From: Microbulbifer sp. GL-2
GTDB lineage: Bacteria; Pseudomonadota; Gammaproteobacteria; Pseudomonadales; Cellvibrionaceae
DNA: 64,000 nt
NCBI RefSeq assembly: GCF_007183175.1
Contig: NZ_AP019807.1
Coordinates: 1,429,001 to 1,493,000 of the forward strand
Direction: 5' to 3'
Part shown: in pieces, positions 18,474 through 26,937 of the stretch
How the letters are laid out: each line of letters opens with the position of its first letter
How positions within the stretch are numbered: position 1 is the stretch's first letter
Position numbers and translations under genes: made by a program
The notes under the pieces: model-generated
Told to the model about the DNA's origin: nothing
Database searches by the model: none
The model's input: only the letters and a program-made list of their open reading frames with translations

Positions 18474-18907
18474 TAATTTACCCCCAATTTTTCCAGCAAA
18501 ATTGGAGGCGATGCAAACAGCATTTCGGCACTGCTTATTTCGACAGCTACCTGTACGGTATGTCCTTTTGTTAAGCGTACACCGGTATCTCTATCTGTTA
18601 TCGTATAATTGATCTTAAACCGATTTTCATATTCAGAAACCTCAGCTCGAACAACGATCCACTGCTGAAATCGCAAAGGCTTTGCATATCGTACGCGCAA
18701 ATCTATGACCGGCCAGGCAAAACCTGATTCCTTCATCTGTTGGTAGTTATATTCCAGCTGGTCAAACAATGTACAGCGGGCGATTTCAAAGTACTTTACA
18801 TAATGCCCATGCCAGGCTATTTCCATCATATCCACATCGTGGAAAGGAATTTGTAATTCAACTTGCGCCATCCATTTTTCAGGGCGCATAGGTTTATTAG
18901 TTTTCAT
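18473..18907 (-). CDS. Acyl-CoA/ACP thioesterase (4HBT hotdog family)
   Basis: 144 aa. IPFHDVDMMEIAWHGHYVKYFEIAR is the 4-hydroxybenzoyl-CoA thioesterase signature with the catalytic Asp. It probably releases the finished polyenoic acid or edits stalled chains, as for thioesterases in known APE clusters. The start overlaps the lyase stop by 11 bases and the stop overlaps the LolA start by one base. Confidence 0.88.
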   Translation of the reverse strand: MKTNKPMRPEKWMAQVELQIPFHDVDMMEIAWHGHYVKYFEIARCTLFDQLEYNYQQMKESGFAWPVIDLRVRYAKPLRFQQWIVVRAEVSEYENRFKINYTITDRDTGVRLTKGHTVQVAVEISSAEMLFASPPILLEKLGVN

Positions 18908-20456
18908 ATAAGCGCCAATGTCTTTGCTGAATTAATGAAACGAATTTTCTCAATGGCTGCTCAAGCTCTCTATCTTCCTCCAGAAAAGAAAATTCATCTC
19001 CTATCTGCCTGATTGTGGTATTAAGAGCGGTAGACAATTTTTCCAAATCCACTCCCCCACTACGAACTCGAAGCTGAATGCCCTGCCAAGCAACCATCAG
19101 TGCCGCTGCGGTTGTTTGCTCCGTTAACTGTAATACCCTGATACAGTCCCTGGCAGCAATGGTGCCCATACTAACCTTATCCTGGTTATGACACTCCGTT
19201 GATCTGGAAAAAACACTTGCTGGCATGGTCTGCTTTAGTGCTTCAGCAGTCCAGGCACTCGCACCAATTTGAACAGCCTTAAAGCCATGGTTAATCGATC
19301 TTCGAGGCCCGGTTACACCTGATAGGTTTGCCGGGAGCCCATTATTGAACTTAACGTCTACCAGTTGGGCTATTTGTCGATCCAGTAAATCAGAGAGGTT
19401 TGCTACCGCATTCTTCAGGCTATCCATAGCGAAGGCTATATGCCCACCATAGAAGTGCCCACCATGAAGCACCCTCTCGTTTTCACCATCAATGATCGGG
19501 TTATCATTGGCACTGTTTAGTTCGTTATGAATAAACTGCTGGAGCCAGGGCAGAGAGTCCTGTAATACACCCACTACATGGGGAGCGCACCGAAGTGAAT
19601 AGCGATCCTGCAATCGGCTATTTTGTCTTGGAGCGGCACCAACATTGAGATCGTCATGAATCCACTTTGCAATCTGGTTTTGACCGGGGTGAGGCTTCAC
19701 TGCAAAAAGCGCGCTATCGAAATGATAGGCATTGCCATCCAACGCAACGCTCATCATGGAGGTAATACGAGCACTCAGCTGTGCTAGATACTCTGCCCGT
19801 TTGTAGGCTAAGCACGCCAAGCCAGTCATTGCGGCGGTGCCATTCATTATCGCCAAACCCTCTTTTGGGTATAGCTTCAATGGCTCAATCTGTAATTCAT
19901 CGAATACCTCAGCAGTATCTCTCTGGTGGCCTCGGTACCAAACTTTGCGCTCCCCGCACAAAACCGCAGCAACATAAGACAGTGGGGTCAAGTCGCCACT
20001 GGCTCCCACAGAACCCTCTTGGGGAATTACCGGAATAATGTCTTTCTGAAGTAACAGAACCAATTGCTGCAACAGCCGATATCGGACCCCTGAACTGCCC
20101 TTTGCGAGGCTGGCAATCCGGGCAGCAACAATCGCTCTACTCTGCTCAAGAGTAAAGACTTCCCCCATTCCACAACCATGGAAGGTAAATAATCGATGAG
20201 GTAACTCTTCCACCAGGTCTGCAGGAATACTTTCGGTACAGGAATCACCATATCCAGTGGTTACTCCGTAGATCACACCTTCCTTCTGCCAAAGGCTATC
20301 TAGGAACTCGGCACCGCGATTTATCCTTGCGACAAAGTCCTCTTCATCAGATAGAGAAATATCCCCACGGCCAGCTGCAATGGTGTTTACCTGATCAATA
20401 GATAGATCTGTGCCATCAAAGACTATTTGGGTTCGTTGTAGTACTGCTGAATTCAT
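18897..20456 (-). CDS. Aromatic amino-acid ammonia-lyase (HAL/PAL/TAL family)
   Basis: 519 aa with the MIO-forming ASGDL in QEGSVGASGDLTPLSY, the catalytic Tyr loop IYGVTTGYGDS and NSANDNPI. In the selectivity region (LPHRLFTFHGCGMG) the dyad reads Phe-His, unlike Phe-Leu of PAL; His here would be compatible with tyrosine or histidine. In an APE operon the parsimonious role is deamination of tyrosine (or phenylalanine) to coumarate or cinnamate, feeding the aryl starter to the acyl-ACP ligase, as in flexirubin-type clusters. A histidine-degrading role is unlikely since no hut genes are near. Overlaps of 4 and 11 bases tie it to its neighbours. Confidence 0.88.
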   Translation of the reverse strand: MNSAVLQRTQIVFDGTDLSIDQVNTIAAGRGDISLSDEEDFVARINRGAEFLDSLWQKEGVIYGVTTGYGDSCTESIPADLVEELPHRLFTFHGCGMGEVFTLEQSRAIVAARIASLAKGSSGVRYRLLQQLVLLLQKDIIPVIPQEGSVGASGDLTPLSYVAAVLCGERKVWYRGHQRDTAEVFDELQIEPLKLYPKEGLAIMNGTAAMTGLACLAYKRAEYLAQLSARITSMMSVALDGNAYHFDSALFAVKPHPGQNQIAKWIHDDLNVGAAPRQNSRLQDRYSLRCAPHVVGVLQDSLPWLQQFIHNELNSANDNPIIDGENERVLHGGHFYGGHIAFAMDSLKNAVANLSDLLDRQIAQLVDVKFNNGLPANLSGVTGPRRSINHGFKAVQIGASAWTAEALKQTMPASVFSRSTECHNQDKVSMGTIAARDCIRVLQLTEQTTAAALMVAWQGIQLRVRSGGVDLEKLSTALNTTIRQIGDEFSFLEEDRELEQPLRKFVSLIQQRHWRLYEN

Positions 20457-21376
20457 TTTTGCTGATCCCAGAACGGGTAAAAGTTATACCATTGCAAAGG
20501 TGCTATATGACAATAGCGTTCCAACCGTCGCGCAAACTCCTCGACAAGAGAGCGAATATGTCCCTCTCTGTCACCGCGTTTCATCACAACGCGATCGCAG
20601 AGTTTTTCCATATAAATATCGTATCCGGAAGTACTGCGCAGACAGAAAAGTGTGTACACCGGGCATTTGAGCAGCGCAGCAAGAATATAAGGCCCCTGGG
20701 GAAAAGGCGCTTTTCGCCCTAGGAATTCTGCCTCGCAGGTGCGCCCCATAGAGTTAATAGGTGTTCTATCACCGACAATAACAACCAGCTCCCCAGCCTC
20801 AACAGCCTCGGAGAGTCGCATCGCTAAAGCGGGAGTTACTTCTGTTACCTGGATAAGCCGTACTTGACTCAGGGGATTGAGCATCTTCATCATGCGATTA
20901 AATTTCACCGCATGCTTTGTATGCACCAACACATTTACCCGTACCTTTGTCAGGCTGCCAAGCGCTCTGCAAACCTCCAGATTCCCGAGATGAGAGCCAA
21001 TTATTAATCCACCCTGGCCACTAGCCGCCAACTGGTGAAGACCCGCTCTTTTTGGGAAATTTACCTGACTATCCGGGATACCCACAAACCAGGCTTCAAG
21101 CTTTTCTCTAGCGCTGTTAGCAAAATTAAGAAAAATTCTAAATCCGGTTTTCCAATTCGGTTCTATACCACTAGATGGGTAGCGTTTGGCGAATAATTCC
21201 AAGTACTCACGGATCGAATTGCGGCCACTCTGATTTTTTAGGTAATAGCATAAAACTACCGGGTATACCGCAACTTTAAAGGCAATCGGACCCAACCAGT
21301 GATGCAACCAGAATAAGAACTTGATACCCAGGAAAAAGCCTTGTTCCCGGTATTTTGACCAGTGTAAATTACTCAC
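20453..21376 (-). CDS. LpxL/HtrB-like lysophospholipid acyltransferase
   Basis: 307 aa bacterial lipid A/lauroyl acyltransferase family. The helix FWLHHWLGPIAFKVAVYPVVLCYYL anchors it to the membrane; GLIIGSHLGNLEVCRAL carries the HxxxxE/D-type acyl-transfer motif (S-H-L-G-N-L-E). Later the protein has VVIVGDRTPI and a C-terminal FYPFWD. In several APE clusters an acyltransferase of this type is fused to the adjacent glycosyltransferase; here they are separate genes overlapping by 4 bases. It probably attaches the polyene acid or a fatty acid to the sugar or lipid anchor. Confidence 0.85.
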   Translation of the reverse strand: MSNLHWSKYREQGFFLGIKFLFWLHHWLGPIAFKVAVYPVVLCYYLKNQSGRNSIREYLELFAKRYPSSGIEPNWKTGFRIFLNFANSAREKLEAWFVGIPDSQVNFPKRAGLHQLAASGQGGLIIGSHLGNLEVCRALGSLTKVRVNVLVHTKHAVKFNRMMKMLNPLSQVRLIQVTEVTPALAMRLSEAVEAGELVVIVGDRTPINSMGRTCEAEFLGRKAPFPQGPYILAALLKCPVYTLFCLRSTSGYDIYMEKLCDRVVMKRGDREGHIRSLVEEFARRLERYCHIAPLQWYNFYPFWDQQK

Positions 21377-22113
21377 GCTCTTCGCCCTGCTGTCGAAATA
21401 CGCAGAGTTCTGGCCAACATGCCAAAAAATAGACGGGTGTGCATTGCCGATATAAGGAAGTTATCCTCAAATCCCCGGAAATGGGAAACGCCATCTATCG
21501 GGTAGCTCACATTAACAGGTACCTGGCAGAGACCACCTTTGCTCCAATACCACCGTACCAAGATCTCTGGATCAAAATCCATTCGATCACCGGTATACTC
21601 GTTATCTAACAAATCTACAGTCCGAGATAAGGGATAACAACGCAACCCACACATGGAATCCTTAATCTCCAGAGAAAGAGTATTAATCCAGATCCATACA
21701 TGAGTTAGATAACGTCCCCACAAACGAACTTTAGGCACTGATTTATCGTATTGCGGATAGCCACAAATCAGTGAGTTAGGGCACTTTCTGCTTTTCTCAA
21801 AGAATTGAGGTATATCAGCGGGGCTGTGTTGACCATCGGCATCGACTTGAATTCCATGACTATATCCAATCTCTTTCGCAGCTCGCAGACCACTTTTTAC
21901 CGCGGCACCTTTTCCTCCATTAGCCTGGCGAACAACCAAGTGAACCCGGGGACCATAGCTCTGTTCTAAGCGTTGTAGTTCAATTCTACAGGGTTCATCA
22001 CAGCCATCATCTACCAGAATGTATGGCAGGTTAAAGTCATCCAGAGATGCCAGCGTCTCTGCGATCGCCCCCTCATGATTATAAACGGGTATTACAAAAC
22101 AAAAGTTAGACAT
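21373..22113 (-). CDS. GT2 family glycosyltransferase
   Basis: 246 aa from ATG 22113 (MSNFCFVIPVYNHEGAIAET); the open frame extends 7 codons upstream to 22134. GT-A fold signs are PYILVDDGCD, ANGGKGAAVKSGLRAA and the DxD-type IQVDADGQHSPAD, as in dolichol-phosphate-mannose-synthase-like enzymes. It is likely to build the sugar part of the aryl-polyene glycolipid. The gene overlaps the ligase gene by 8 bases and the acyltransferase gene by 4. Confidence 0.88.
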   Translation of the reverse strand: MSNFCFVIPVYNHEGAIAETLASLDDFNLPYILVDDGCDEPCRIELQRLEQSYGPRVHLVVRQANGGKGAAVKSGLRAAKEIGYSHGIQVDADGQHSPADIPQFFEKSRKCPNSLICGYPQYDKSVPKVRLWGRYLTHVWIWINTLSLEIKDSMCGLRCYPLSRTVDLLDNEYTGDRMDFDPEILVRWYWSKGGLCQVPVNVSYPIDGVSHFRGFEDNFLISAMHTRLFFGMLARTLRISTAGRRA

Positions 22114-23812
22114 GGCTGAAGCACAACCTACCACTGCTATATTCTATATTGCCATCTTGAGTGTTCCGAAAAGAATAATTTAATTTGTTCTTTTCCTGGC
22201 TGAACTCCAAAGATAAAGTGACAGCATCACCAGGCATCATTAATTGCTTAAATTTAATCACTTCCATTTGGGTAAACGTACTGCCGGCTTTTACAAGTGG
22301 GCGGCCAAAATGCATAGCCCAATCCAGCTGTACAACCCCTGGCACTACCGGTGAGCCTTCAAAATGACCATCCAAGCAAGACAGATCGCCATTAACCGTA
22401 AAATTAATTTCACGAGTATTATTTAATATTTCGCTGCTAATAATCTGTGGCACCATTGCTTCCGGAATTTCATCAAAAAGTTGCATTAGCAGGTCTCTCG
22501 TTATTTTTCCCTGTAAGTTAGTGGGGATTTCATCAACAAAACGCCAAGAACGTGGTACAGCCACGCCATCTAGATCCTTGGCCAGGGTTTCTCTAAGTTT
22601 ACGAACAAGAGAAGCCTTTCCTTTCTTTTGCAATAGTTCTTTCCCGGATTCCGTTAGTGTGGCAACAGCGGCAACTATTTTTCTTTTACGCTCCAGGACA
22701 AGTGCATTGGCTTTTACAATATATGAGCTACCAACTAGTAGGGACTCAACTTGTGTAAGAGAAATTCTTTTTTCTTCAATCTTAACAATGCGATCAGCCC
22801 GCCCCTTAAGTTCGAACATACCGTTTGTACTTATTTGTACTTTGTCCTGACAAATAAACTCCTTGGGCAACCACGGAGAAGAGACTTTGAGTAACCCATC
22901 GCTGTTTTTTGCAATGTTCACTCCTTTTAGTGGACTCCAACTTTTCTGACGCAATTGATTACGCCAGGCAATCCCCCCGGTTTCAGTGCTTCCATAGACC
23001 TCTATGGGCTGGATTCCACACAACTGATCAATCGCCTTTGCATCTCCTTCCAGTAAAGGCCCCCCAGAAGAAAAGATATCCACTAAGGACTTTCCTAACT
23101 CCCATGGCCAGGAAGAAATACGGCGGCTTAACTGTGCAGGGCTTGCAACCCACACGGCAGGCCCCCATTTCCGGGCGTCTTGGAGTAATCCCACTATATC
23201 TACATAAGTCTTACTAACAAATCGACGCCCGCTGACTAGTGGCCACAGTAATTTAAACAGTAAGCCATATATATGCTGGTGGCTTACTGTTGCCAAAGTA
23301 GTTGTATTAACCATCCGGGATGACCACTTCAGATTATGGGCCTTAATCTCATTGAGCAATTGATATAAGGTTTTATCAACGGTTTGTGGTTCACCACTGG
23401 TTCCTGATGTGAATAATTGAATACCAGCATCAAAATAACTGGGAACAGAAAGCTCTTCGCTATATCGATCCAGAATATTTATACTAAATGTCGAGCTATC
23501 TTCCCAGCTGCCCAGTAATAGGGTTTGCTCACCAAGTTTTTGCTGAGTAAATCGTTTGTTATTTGCCGGAATAACAACGATTTCACAACAGGACATAGCG
23601 GCAAAAAAGAGTAAACTAAACTCGTAACTATCTTCACAGAAAATGGCAGCTCTTTTGACCCCAGCTTCGTTTAGGGATTTTTTAAGCTTTCGCTCAACAA
23701 ATGCCAATTCACGCTTAAATTGTGCGAATGAAATTTCCCCACGACTTGAATAGCTAACTACTGCTTGGTCATTCGAGTAACCAAACACCTGTTCAAACTG
23801 TACTTTGTCCAC
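22106..23812 (-). CDS. apeH: Acyl-ACP ligase fused to hotdog dehydratase (ApeH-ApeI)
   Basis: 568 aa, two domains. Residues 1 to about 445 are an AMP-forming ligase: LFTSGTSGEPQ (P-loop), EVYGSTETGGIAWR (A5) and a C-terminal NLQGKITRDLL lysine. Residues from about 460 form a hotdog dehydratase: LDGHFEGSPVVPGVVQLDWA. In described clusters ApeH (loads the aryl acid onto ACP) and ApeI (3-hydroxyacyl-ACP dehydratase) are separate proteins; here they are one reading frame without an internal stop. The fusion joins the loading step to dehydration. It starts 9 bases after the membrane protein gene. Confidence 0.88.
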   Translation of the reverse strand: MDKVQFEQVFGYSNDQAVVSYSSRGEISFAQFKRELAFVERKLKKSLNEAGVKRAAIFCEDSYEFSLLFFAAMSCCEIVVIPANNKRFTQQKLGEQTLLLGSWEDSSTFSINILDRYSEELSVPSYFDAGIQLFTSGTSGEPQTVDKTLYQLLNEIKAHNLKWSSRMVNTTTLATVSHQHIYGLLFKLLWPLVSGRRFVSKTYVDIVGLLQDARKWGPAVWVASPAQLSRRISSWPWELGKSLVDIFSSGGPLLEGDAKAIDQLCGIQPIEVYGSTETGGIAWRNQLRQKSWSPLKGVNIAKNSDGLLKVSSPWLPKEFICQDKVQISTNGMFELKGRADRIVKIEEKRISLTQVESLLVGSSYIVKANALVLERKRKIVAAVATLTESGKELLQKKGKASLVRKLRETLAKDLDGVAVPRSWRFVDEIPTNLQGKITRDLLMQLFDEIPEAMVPQIISSEILNNTREINFTVNGDLSCLDGHFEGSPVVPGVVQLDWAMHFGRPLVKAGSTFTQMEVIKFKQLMMPGDAVTLSLEFSQEKNKLNYSFRNTQDGNIEYSSGRLCFSHV

Positions 23813-23821
23813 GGCCTTAAC

Positions 23822-24373
23822 TCACACCTTATTTTGGACGCGACGACGCAGTAGCCATTCACCACCCATCATAATTCCCATTAACACATATGAAACAAGG
23901 CCATTGTAAAGAGTCCAGACTTTCATATCGCCGTTTAAAATAGTTGCCAGTGCGAGGCTTCCATTAATTAAAAAGAATAGACACCATGCCTTGGTAACCT
24001 TTCGTGTATATAGAATACCTTCAGGTGGTAAATCTGGAGTCGTAAGGCGAGCAAGCCGTTCTACTAATGTTTGCGGTTGACTCAAACTGTATAAAAACAG
24101 TGAAAATAGAATCAGGTTACAAAGTACTGGATACCAAAGAAGTCCGTTTGAATCGCCCCTTAACCAGGAAACCCCAACAACAAAAGCCAAGGCCACGGCC
24201 ATTAACTTGGTGCCAATCGACTTATTCGCGCCGCCAAACAATACCCTTAAAACCGCAACTATCAACAGCAGTAACAGAATACTACTTAAAGACAAGTATT
24301 CTATGCCAAAGTAAATTGCCATAGGGTACAGTGTCAGAATAATGACCAATATTAGCTGCGCGAATCGACTCAC
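23822..24373 (-). CDS. apeG: Integral membrane protein of aryl polyene cluster (ApeG-like)
   Basis: 183 aa with about five hydrophobic helices, for example AQLILVIILTLYPMAIYFGI and VWTLYNGLVSYVLMGIMMGG, ending in basic RRRVQNKV. A membrane protein of this size follows the ACP genes in characterised APE clusters and has no known activity. The ATG overlaps the stop of the second ACP gene (ATGA). The ape name rests on position plus topology. Confidence 0.7.
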   Translation of the reverse strand: MSRFAQLILVIILTLYPMAIYFGIEYLSLSSILLLLLIVAVLRVLFGGANKSIGTKLMAVALAFVVGVSWLRGDSNGLLWYPVLCNLILFSLFLYSLSQPQTLVERLARLTTPDLPPEGILYTRKVTKAWCLFFLINGSLALATILNGDMKVWTLYNGLVSYVLMGIMMGGEWLLRRRVQNKV

Positions 24374-24624
24374 TTCTCTGCCATTACCTTTTCAATTGCA
24401 CCAACTACATCTCCAACAGTTCTTACACTTTTGAACTCTTCAGGTGCAATTTTCTTTCCTGTTACTTCTTTCAAGCGAACAATTAGGTCCACAGCATCAA
24501 TACTATCTATATCAAGATCATCAGAGAGGTGGGCTTCTTCTGTTATATCCGCCTCATCGACCTCAAACATTTCAACCAAAATTTCGGTCAGTTTTAGTAA
24601 AATTTCTTCTCTGCTATTCAACAT
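24370..24624 (-). CDS. apeF: Acyl carrier protein (second)
   Basis: 84 aa, acidic, with the phosphopantetheine site DDLDIDSIDAVDLIVRLKE (Ser of the DSI motif). It belongs to the type II system and would carry the growing polyene. It needs activation by a PPTase, most likely the Sfp-type enzyme encoded divergently at 26938. Two ACPs of this kind are typical of APE clusters (ApeE and ApeF); which is which is assigned only by order. Confidence 0.92.
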   Translation of the reverse strand: MLNSREEILLKLTEILVEMFEVDEADITEEAHLSDDLDIDSIDAVDLIVRLKEVTGKKIAPEEFKSVRTVGDVVGAIEKVMAEK

Positions 24625-24635
24625 AAATACCTCTA

Positions 24636-24893
24636 TTATGCACGGCTGCTGCTGACAAAATTTGCCAGGCTATTCACATTAGCAAAATGCGATTTTGTAT
24701 CTTCACTTTCTGCATCTATTGATATGTTGTATTTTTTTTGCAGAGCAAGACCTAACTCAAGTGCATCAATAGAATCCAGCCCCAGGCCCTCTCCAAAAAG
24801 GGGCTCATCTGCTACGATTTCTTCAGGAGTAATATCTTCCAGATTTAATACATCAATAATCAGAATTTTAAGTTCTTCAACTAACTCTTTCAC
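24636..24893 (-). CDS. apeE: Acyl carrier protein (first)
   Basis: 85 aa with the 4'-phosphopantetheine motif GEGLGLDSIDALELGLALQ. I choose GTG 24893 as the start: it overlaps the upstream TGA (GTGA), has GAGGAG 8 bases before it and gives the usual N-terminus MKELVEELKILI. An in-frame GTG at 24902 would put the ribosome site inside the start. Likely to be loaded with the aryl starter by the ligase domain at 22106-23812. Confidence 0.92.
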   Translation of the reverse strand: MKELVEELKILIIDVLNLEDITPEEIVADEPLFGEGLGLDSIDALELGLALQKKYNISIDAESEDTKSHFANVNSLANFVSSSRA

Positions 24894-25675
24894 GCAGCGC
24901 ACTCCTCAATAAAAAATGTTTTTAATTTTTGTGTTACTTGCCTTGCAACTAATGGGCTCTCAACTTTTTCTTTTACCTCGAGAAAGTCCTTGGATTCGGA
25001 AATATCAAATTCAAAGTGGGGCCTCGAATGAGGGATGCGATACCATGGTATATTCTTCATTAACATGGGTGGATTACAGCGTATGGTTACAAGTGTTGGG
25101 CTTACACCAGAGCGAAGCGCCATATAAGCCGCTCCACGCTGAAACTTGAAAGGCTTACCAGGTACGGAGCGAGTTCCCTCAGGAAATAAAACTACCGACT
25201 CACCGTTTTCTAAAGACTCAGAGGCAAGTTCTATAATCCTTTCAGGGTCATCATTGGGTATGTAGCCCGCAGTCACGACTGCTCCACGCATAAATGGATT
25301 TCGAAATAAACTAGCCTTTACGATACAATTTGCGTTGGGAATCCTGGATATCAGGAATACGACATCAATTAGCGATGGGTGATTGGCTAAAATAAGCTGG
25401 CCAGGTTTCATCAGTTTAGCTTCATCGCTAAATTTGTATGTGTAAATCCCAGTTTTATACATAAAACCAATAAATAAACGAAAAGCATGATGTATTATCA
25501 ATCTTGCTTTACACTTACGAATTTCCGCATCCAAATATATTACTCTAAGAGGAGGAAACAAGATAAATCTTAATATCAATCCTCCCAGACCAAATAGACT
25601 AAATGCTGTTGCGGTCGCCAACAATCTTAGGCAATAGTGGTTTCTGCGACCCGTTGTTATAAATTTAGTTAGCAT
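24890..25675 (-). CDS. 1-acyl-glycerol-3-phosphate acyltransferase-like (PlsC family)
   Basis: 261 aa, membrane-anchored by N-terminal helices (LFGLGGLILRFILFPPLRV). Motif I NHPSLIDVV and motif III FPEGTRSVPG are both intact. In APE clusters one PlsC-type enzyme lies next to the CLF-like gene and probably acylates a glycerol- or sugar-phosphate acceptor for the pigment lipid. The gene overlaps both neighbours (11 bases with the CLF-like gene, 4 with the ACP gene). Confidence 0.88.
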   Translation of the reverse strand: MLTKFITTGRRNHYCLRLLATATAFSLFGLGGLILRFILFPPLRVIYLDAEIRKCKARLIIHHAFRLFIGFMYKTGIYTYKFSDEAKLMKPGQLILANHPSLIDVVFLISRIPNANCIVKASLFRNPFMRGAVVTAGYIPNDDPERIIELASESLENGESVVLFPEGTRSVPGKPFKFQRGAAYMALRSGVSPTLVTIRCNPPMLMKNIPWYRIPHSRPHFEFDISESKDFLEVKEKVESPLVARQVTQKLKTFFIEECAA

Positions 25676-26405
25676 GGATAAGTAATTCCCAACCTGGTGC
25701 CACGGAGATTGTTCCCGATTTATCTAACAACGCGGAAACTATAGGTAATTGATAGTCAGGAGACATAAATGCCGATTGAACTTCAGCTCCTATTGAAGGT
25801 ACCAGTGCGACTTTCGTCCCACTGCTTTCTTCATCCGGCTGTTTAAGAAGCAAGGCAGTAGCACAAATACCGGATGGGCTTTTTGCACTAGAATTATACA
25901 ATTCAGGTAATGGCTCTTCACAAAACAATAAAAGCAGTTCTTTTACACCTTCATGCAATATACCTGCTGCTTCAGTAAAACCTGCCTGTAATGGATAGTC
26001 ACCTCCAGCCAAAGCCAGGGTAGGAGATCGTACTTTTGCAGCTATTGATAACTGACCAATAACTGCGTTATGAACGGAAAGTCCAAATGCGGTCGGCGAT
26101 AAATCCTCATCCGTTGCAACACCTTGCAATAGAGAGTATGTCCTCTTCGCCTCTCCATGTACGGAACAACACAGCATGGGAATATCTCGCTTTGAAAGAA
26201 GCGGATACGCAGTATTAAATACAGCTTTAGACAATGGACCTAGGCGACGGCGCTGCATCGCAGGAAGAAAGGAGACATCGGCCAGGGCATCTCCATCCGG
26301 TTTTTTCTCACCATCGCGCCAACTCTGCCAGTCCGCCAGCTTCGAGATCCCCGAATACCACGCTTGCCACTCGGAAACTATGAATTCAATAGACAAACCA
26401 CTCAT
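25665..26405 (-). CDS. apeC: Ketosynthase-like chain-length-factor subunit (ApeC-type)
   Basis: 246 aa, about half a ketosynthase. LSIEFIVSEWQAWYSGI followed by FLPAMQRRRLGPLSK and LSPTAFGLSVHNAVIGQLSIA is the PF13723 N-terminal ketosynthase-like domain. At the nucleophile position there is no Cys, in keeping with a CLF-like partner of the ApeO KS. I place the start at ATG 26405 (MSGLSIEF); a GTG at 26453 is in frame but adds 16 residues without family support. It is the first gene of the APE operon. Confidence 0.85.
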   Translation of the reverse strand: MSGLSIEFIVSEWQAWYSGISKLADWQSWRDGEKKPDGDALADVSFLPAMQRRRLGPLSKAVFNTAYPLLSKRDIPMLCCSVHGEAKRTYSLLQGVATDEDLSPTAFGLSVHNAVIGQLSIAAKVRSPTLALAGGDYPLQAGFTEAAGILHEGVKELLLLFCEEPLPELYNSSAKSPSGICATALLLKQPDEESSGTKVALVPSIGAEVQSAFMSPDYQLPIVSALLDKSGTISVAPGWELLIHAN

Positions 26406-26422
26406 ATGGAGCAGTGCTCCAT
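26406..26422 (-). repeat. Inverted repeat at the apeC translation start
   Basis: ATGGAGCA-G-TGCTCCAT is a perfect 8-bp inverted repeat directly before the apeC ATG. On the mRNA the GGAG that would serve as ribosome binding site is in one arm and pairs with CUCC in the other, so the hairpin could lower initiation; alternatively it is a dyad operator. Confidence 0.5.
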
Positions 26423-26937
26423 CCCCCAATATCAATTCTCTGTAACCGACCACCCGTCATTGTTTTTAGCTTAATTTTGGGCTTTGCATGACCGGCAACA
26501 GGGCGGGAATGGTACACAAAATGATCAATCCTCGCTAGCAAAAGAACCTCTATTTTCGATCTGTCGGCCCTCTCAATTACAGTCAGGTACAAGGTCTTTT
26601 CTTAGCAAATACTCTTTCGTACTATCGTTCAAATTTGTGCTGACAAAATGATTATCGAATGACTTAAATATGGCTCAACGAGCTTGCTGTAATACAAACC
26701 AAAGCCACTATTTCCCTTTGTAACCTTAAACGCTAAAAAATTAATCTAATCATTGTCTACTTACTGCCAAATCATAAGAACTGAGCGAGAAAACCTTTTA
26801 TTGATTGGAAGCAGCTGGTTCAATCTCGGTGCTACCAGGTAATATCTGCGCCTCTCTTAGGCGTCAAGTTGGGAAGAGGTCTGCTATTGTTTTTGGCAGT
26901 CATTAAACTGAATAGCTGCCTAGGCAATAAAGGCTTT
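26423..26937. promoter_or_regulatory. Divergent intergenic region, APE operon / PPTase
   Basis: About 515 bases without a convincing gene, AT-rich, between the first APE gene (minus) and the PPTase gene (plus). It must hold both promoters. I cannot pick a unique -35/-10 pair by eye. A short open frame on the minus strand (26386-26592) has no family features and is not called. Confidence 0.5.

Noticed and set aside
26386..26592. 68-codon minus-strand open frame at the APE operon start
   Set aside because: It overlaps the apeC start in another frame, with no family features.
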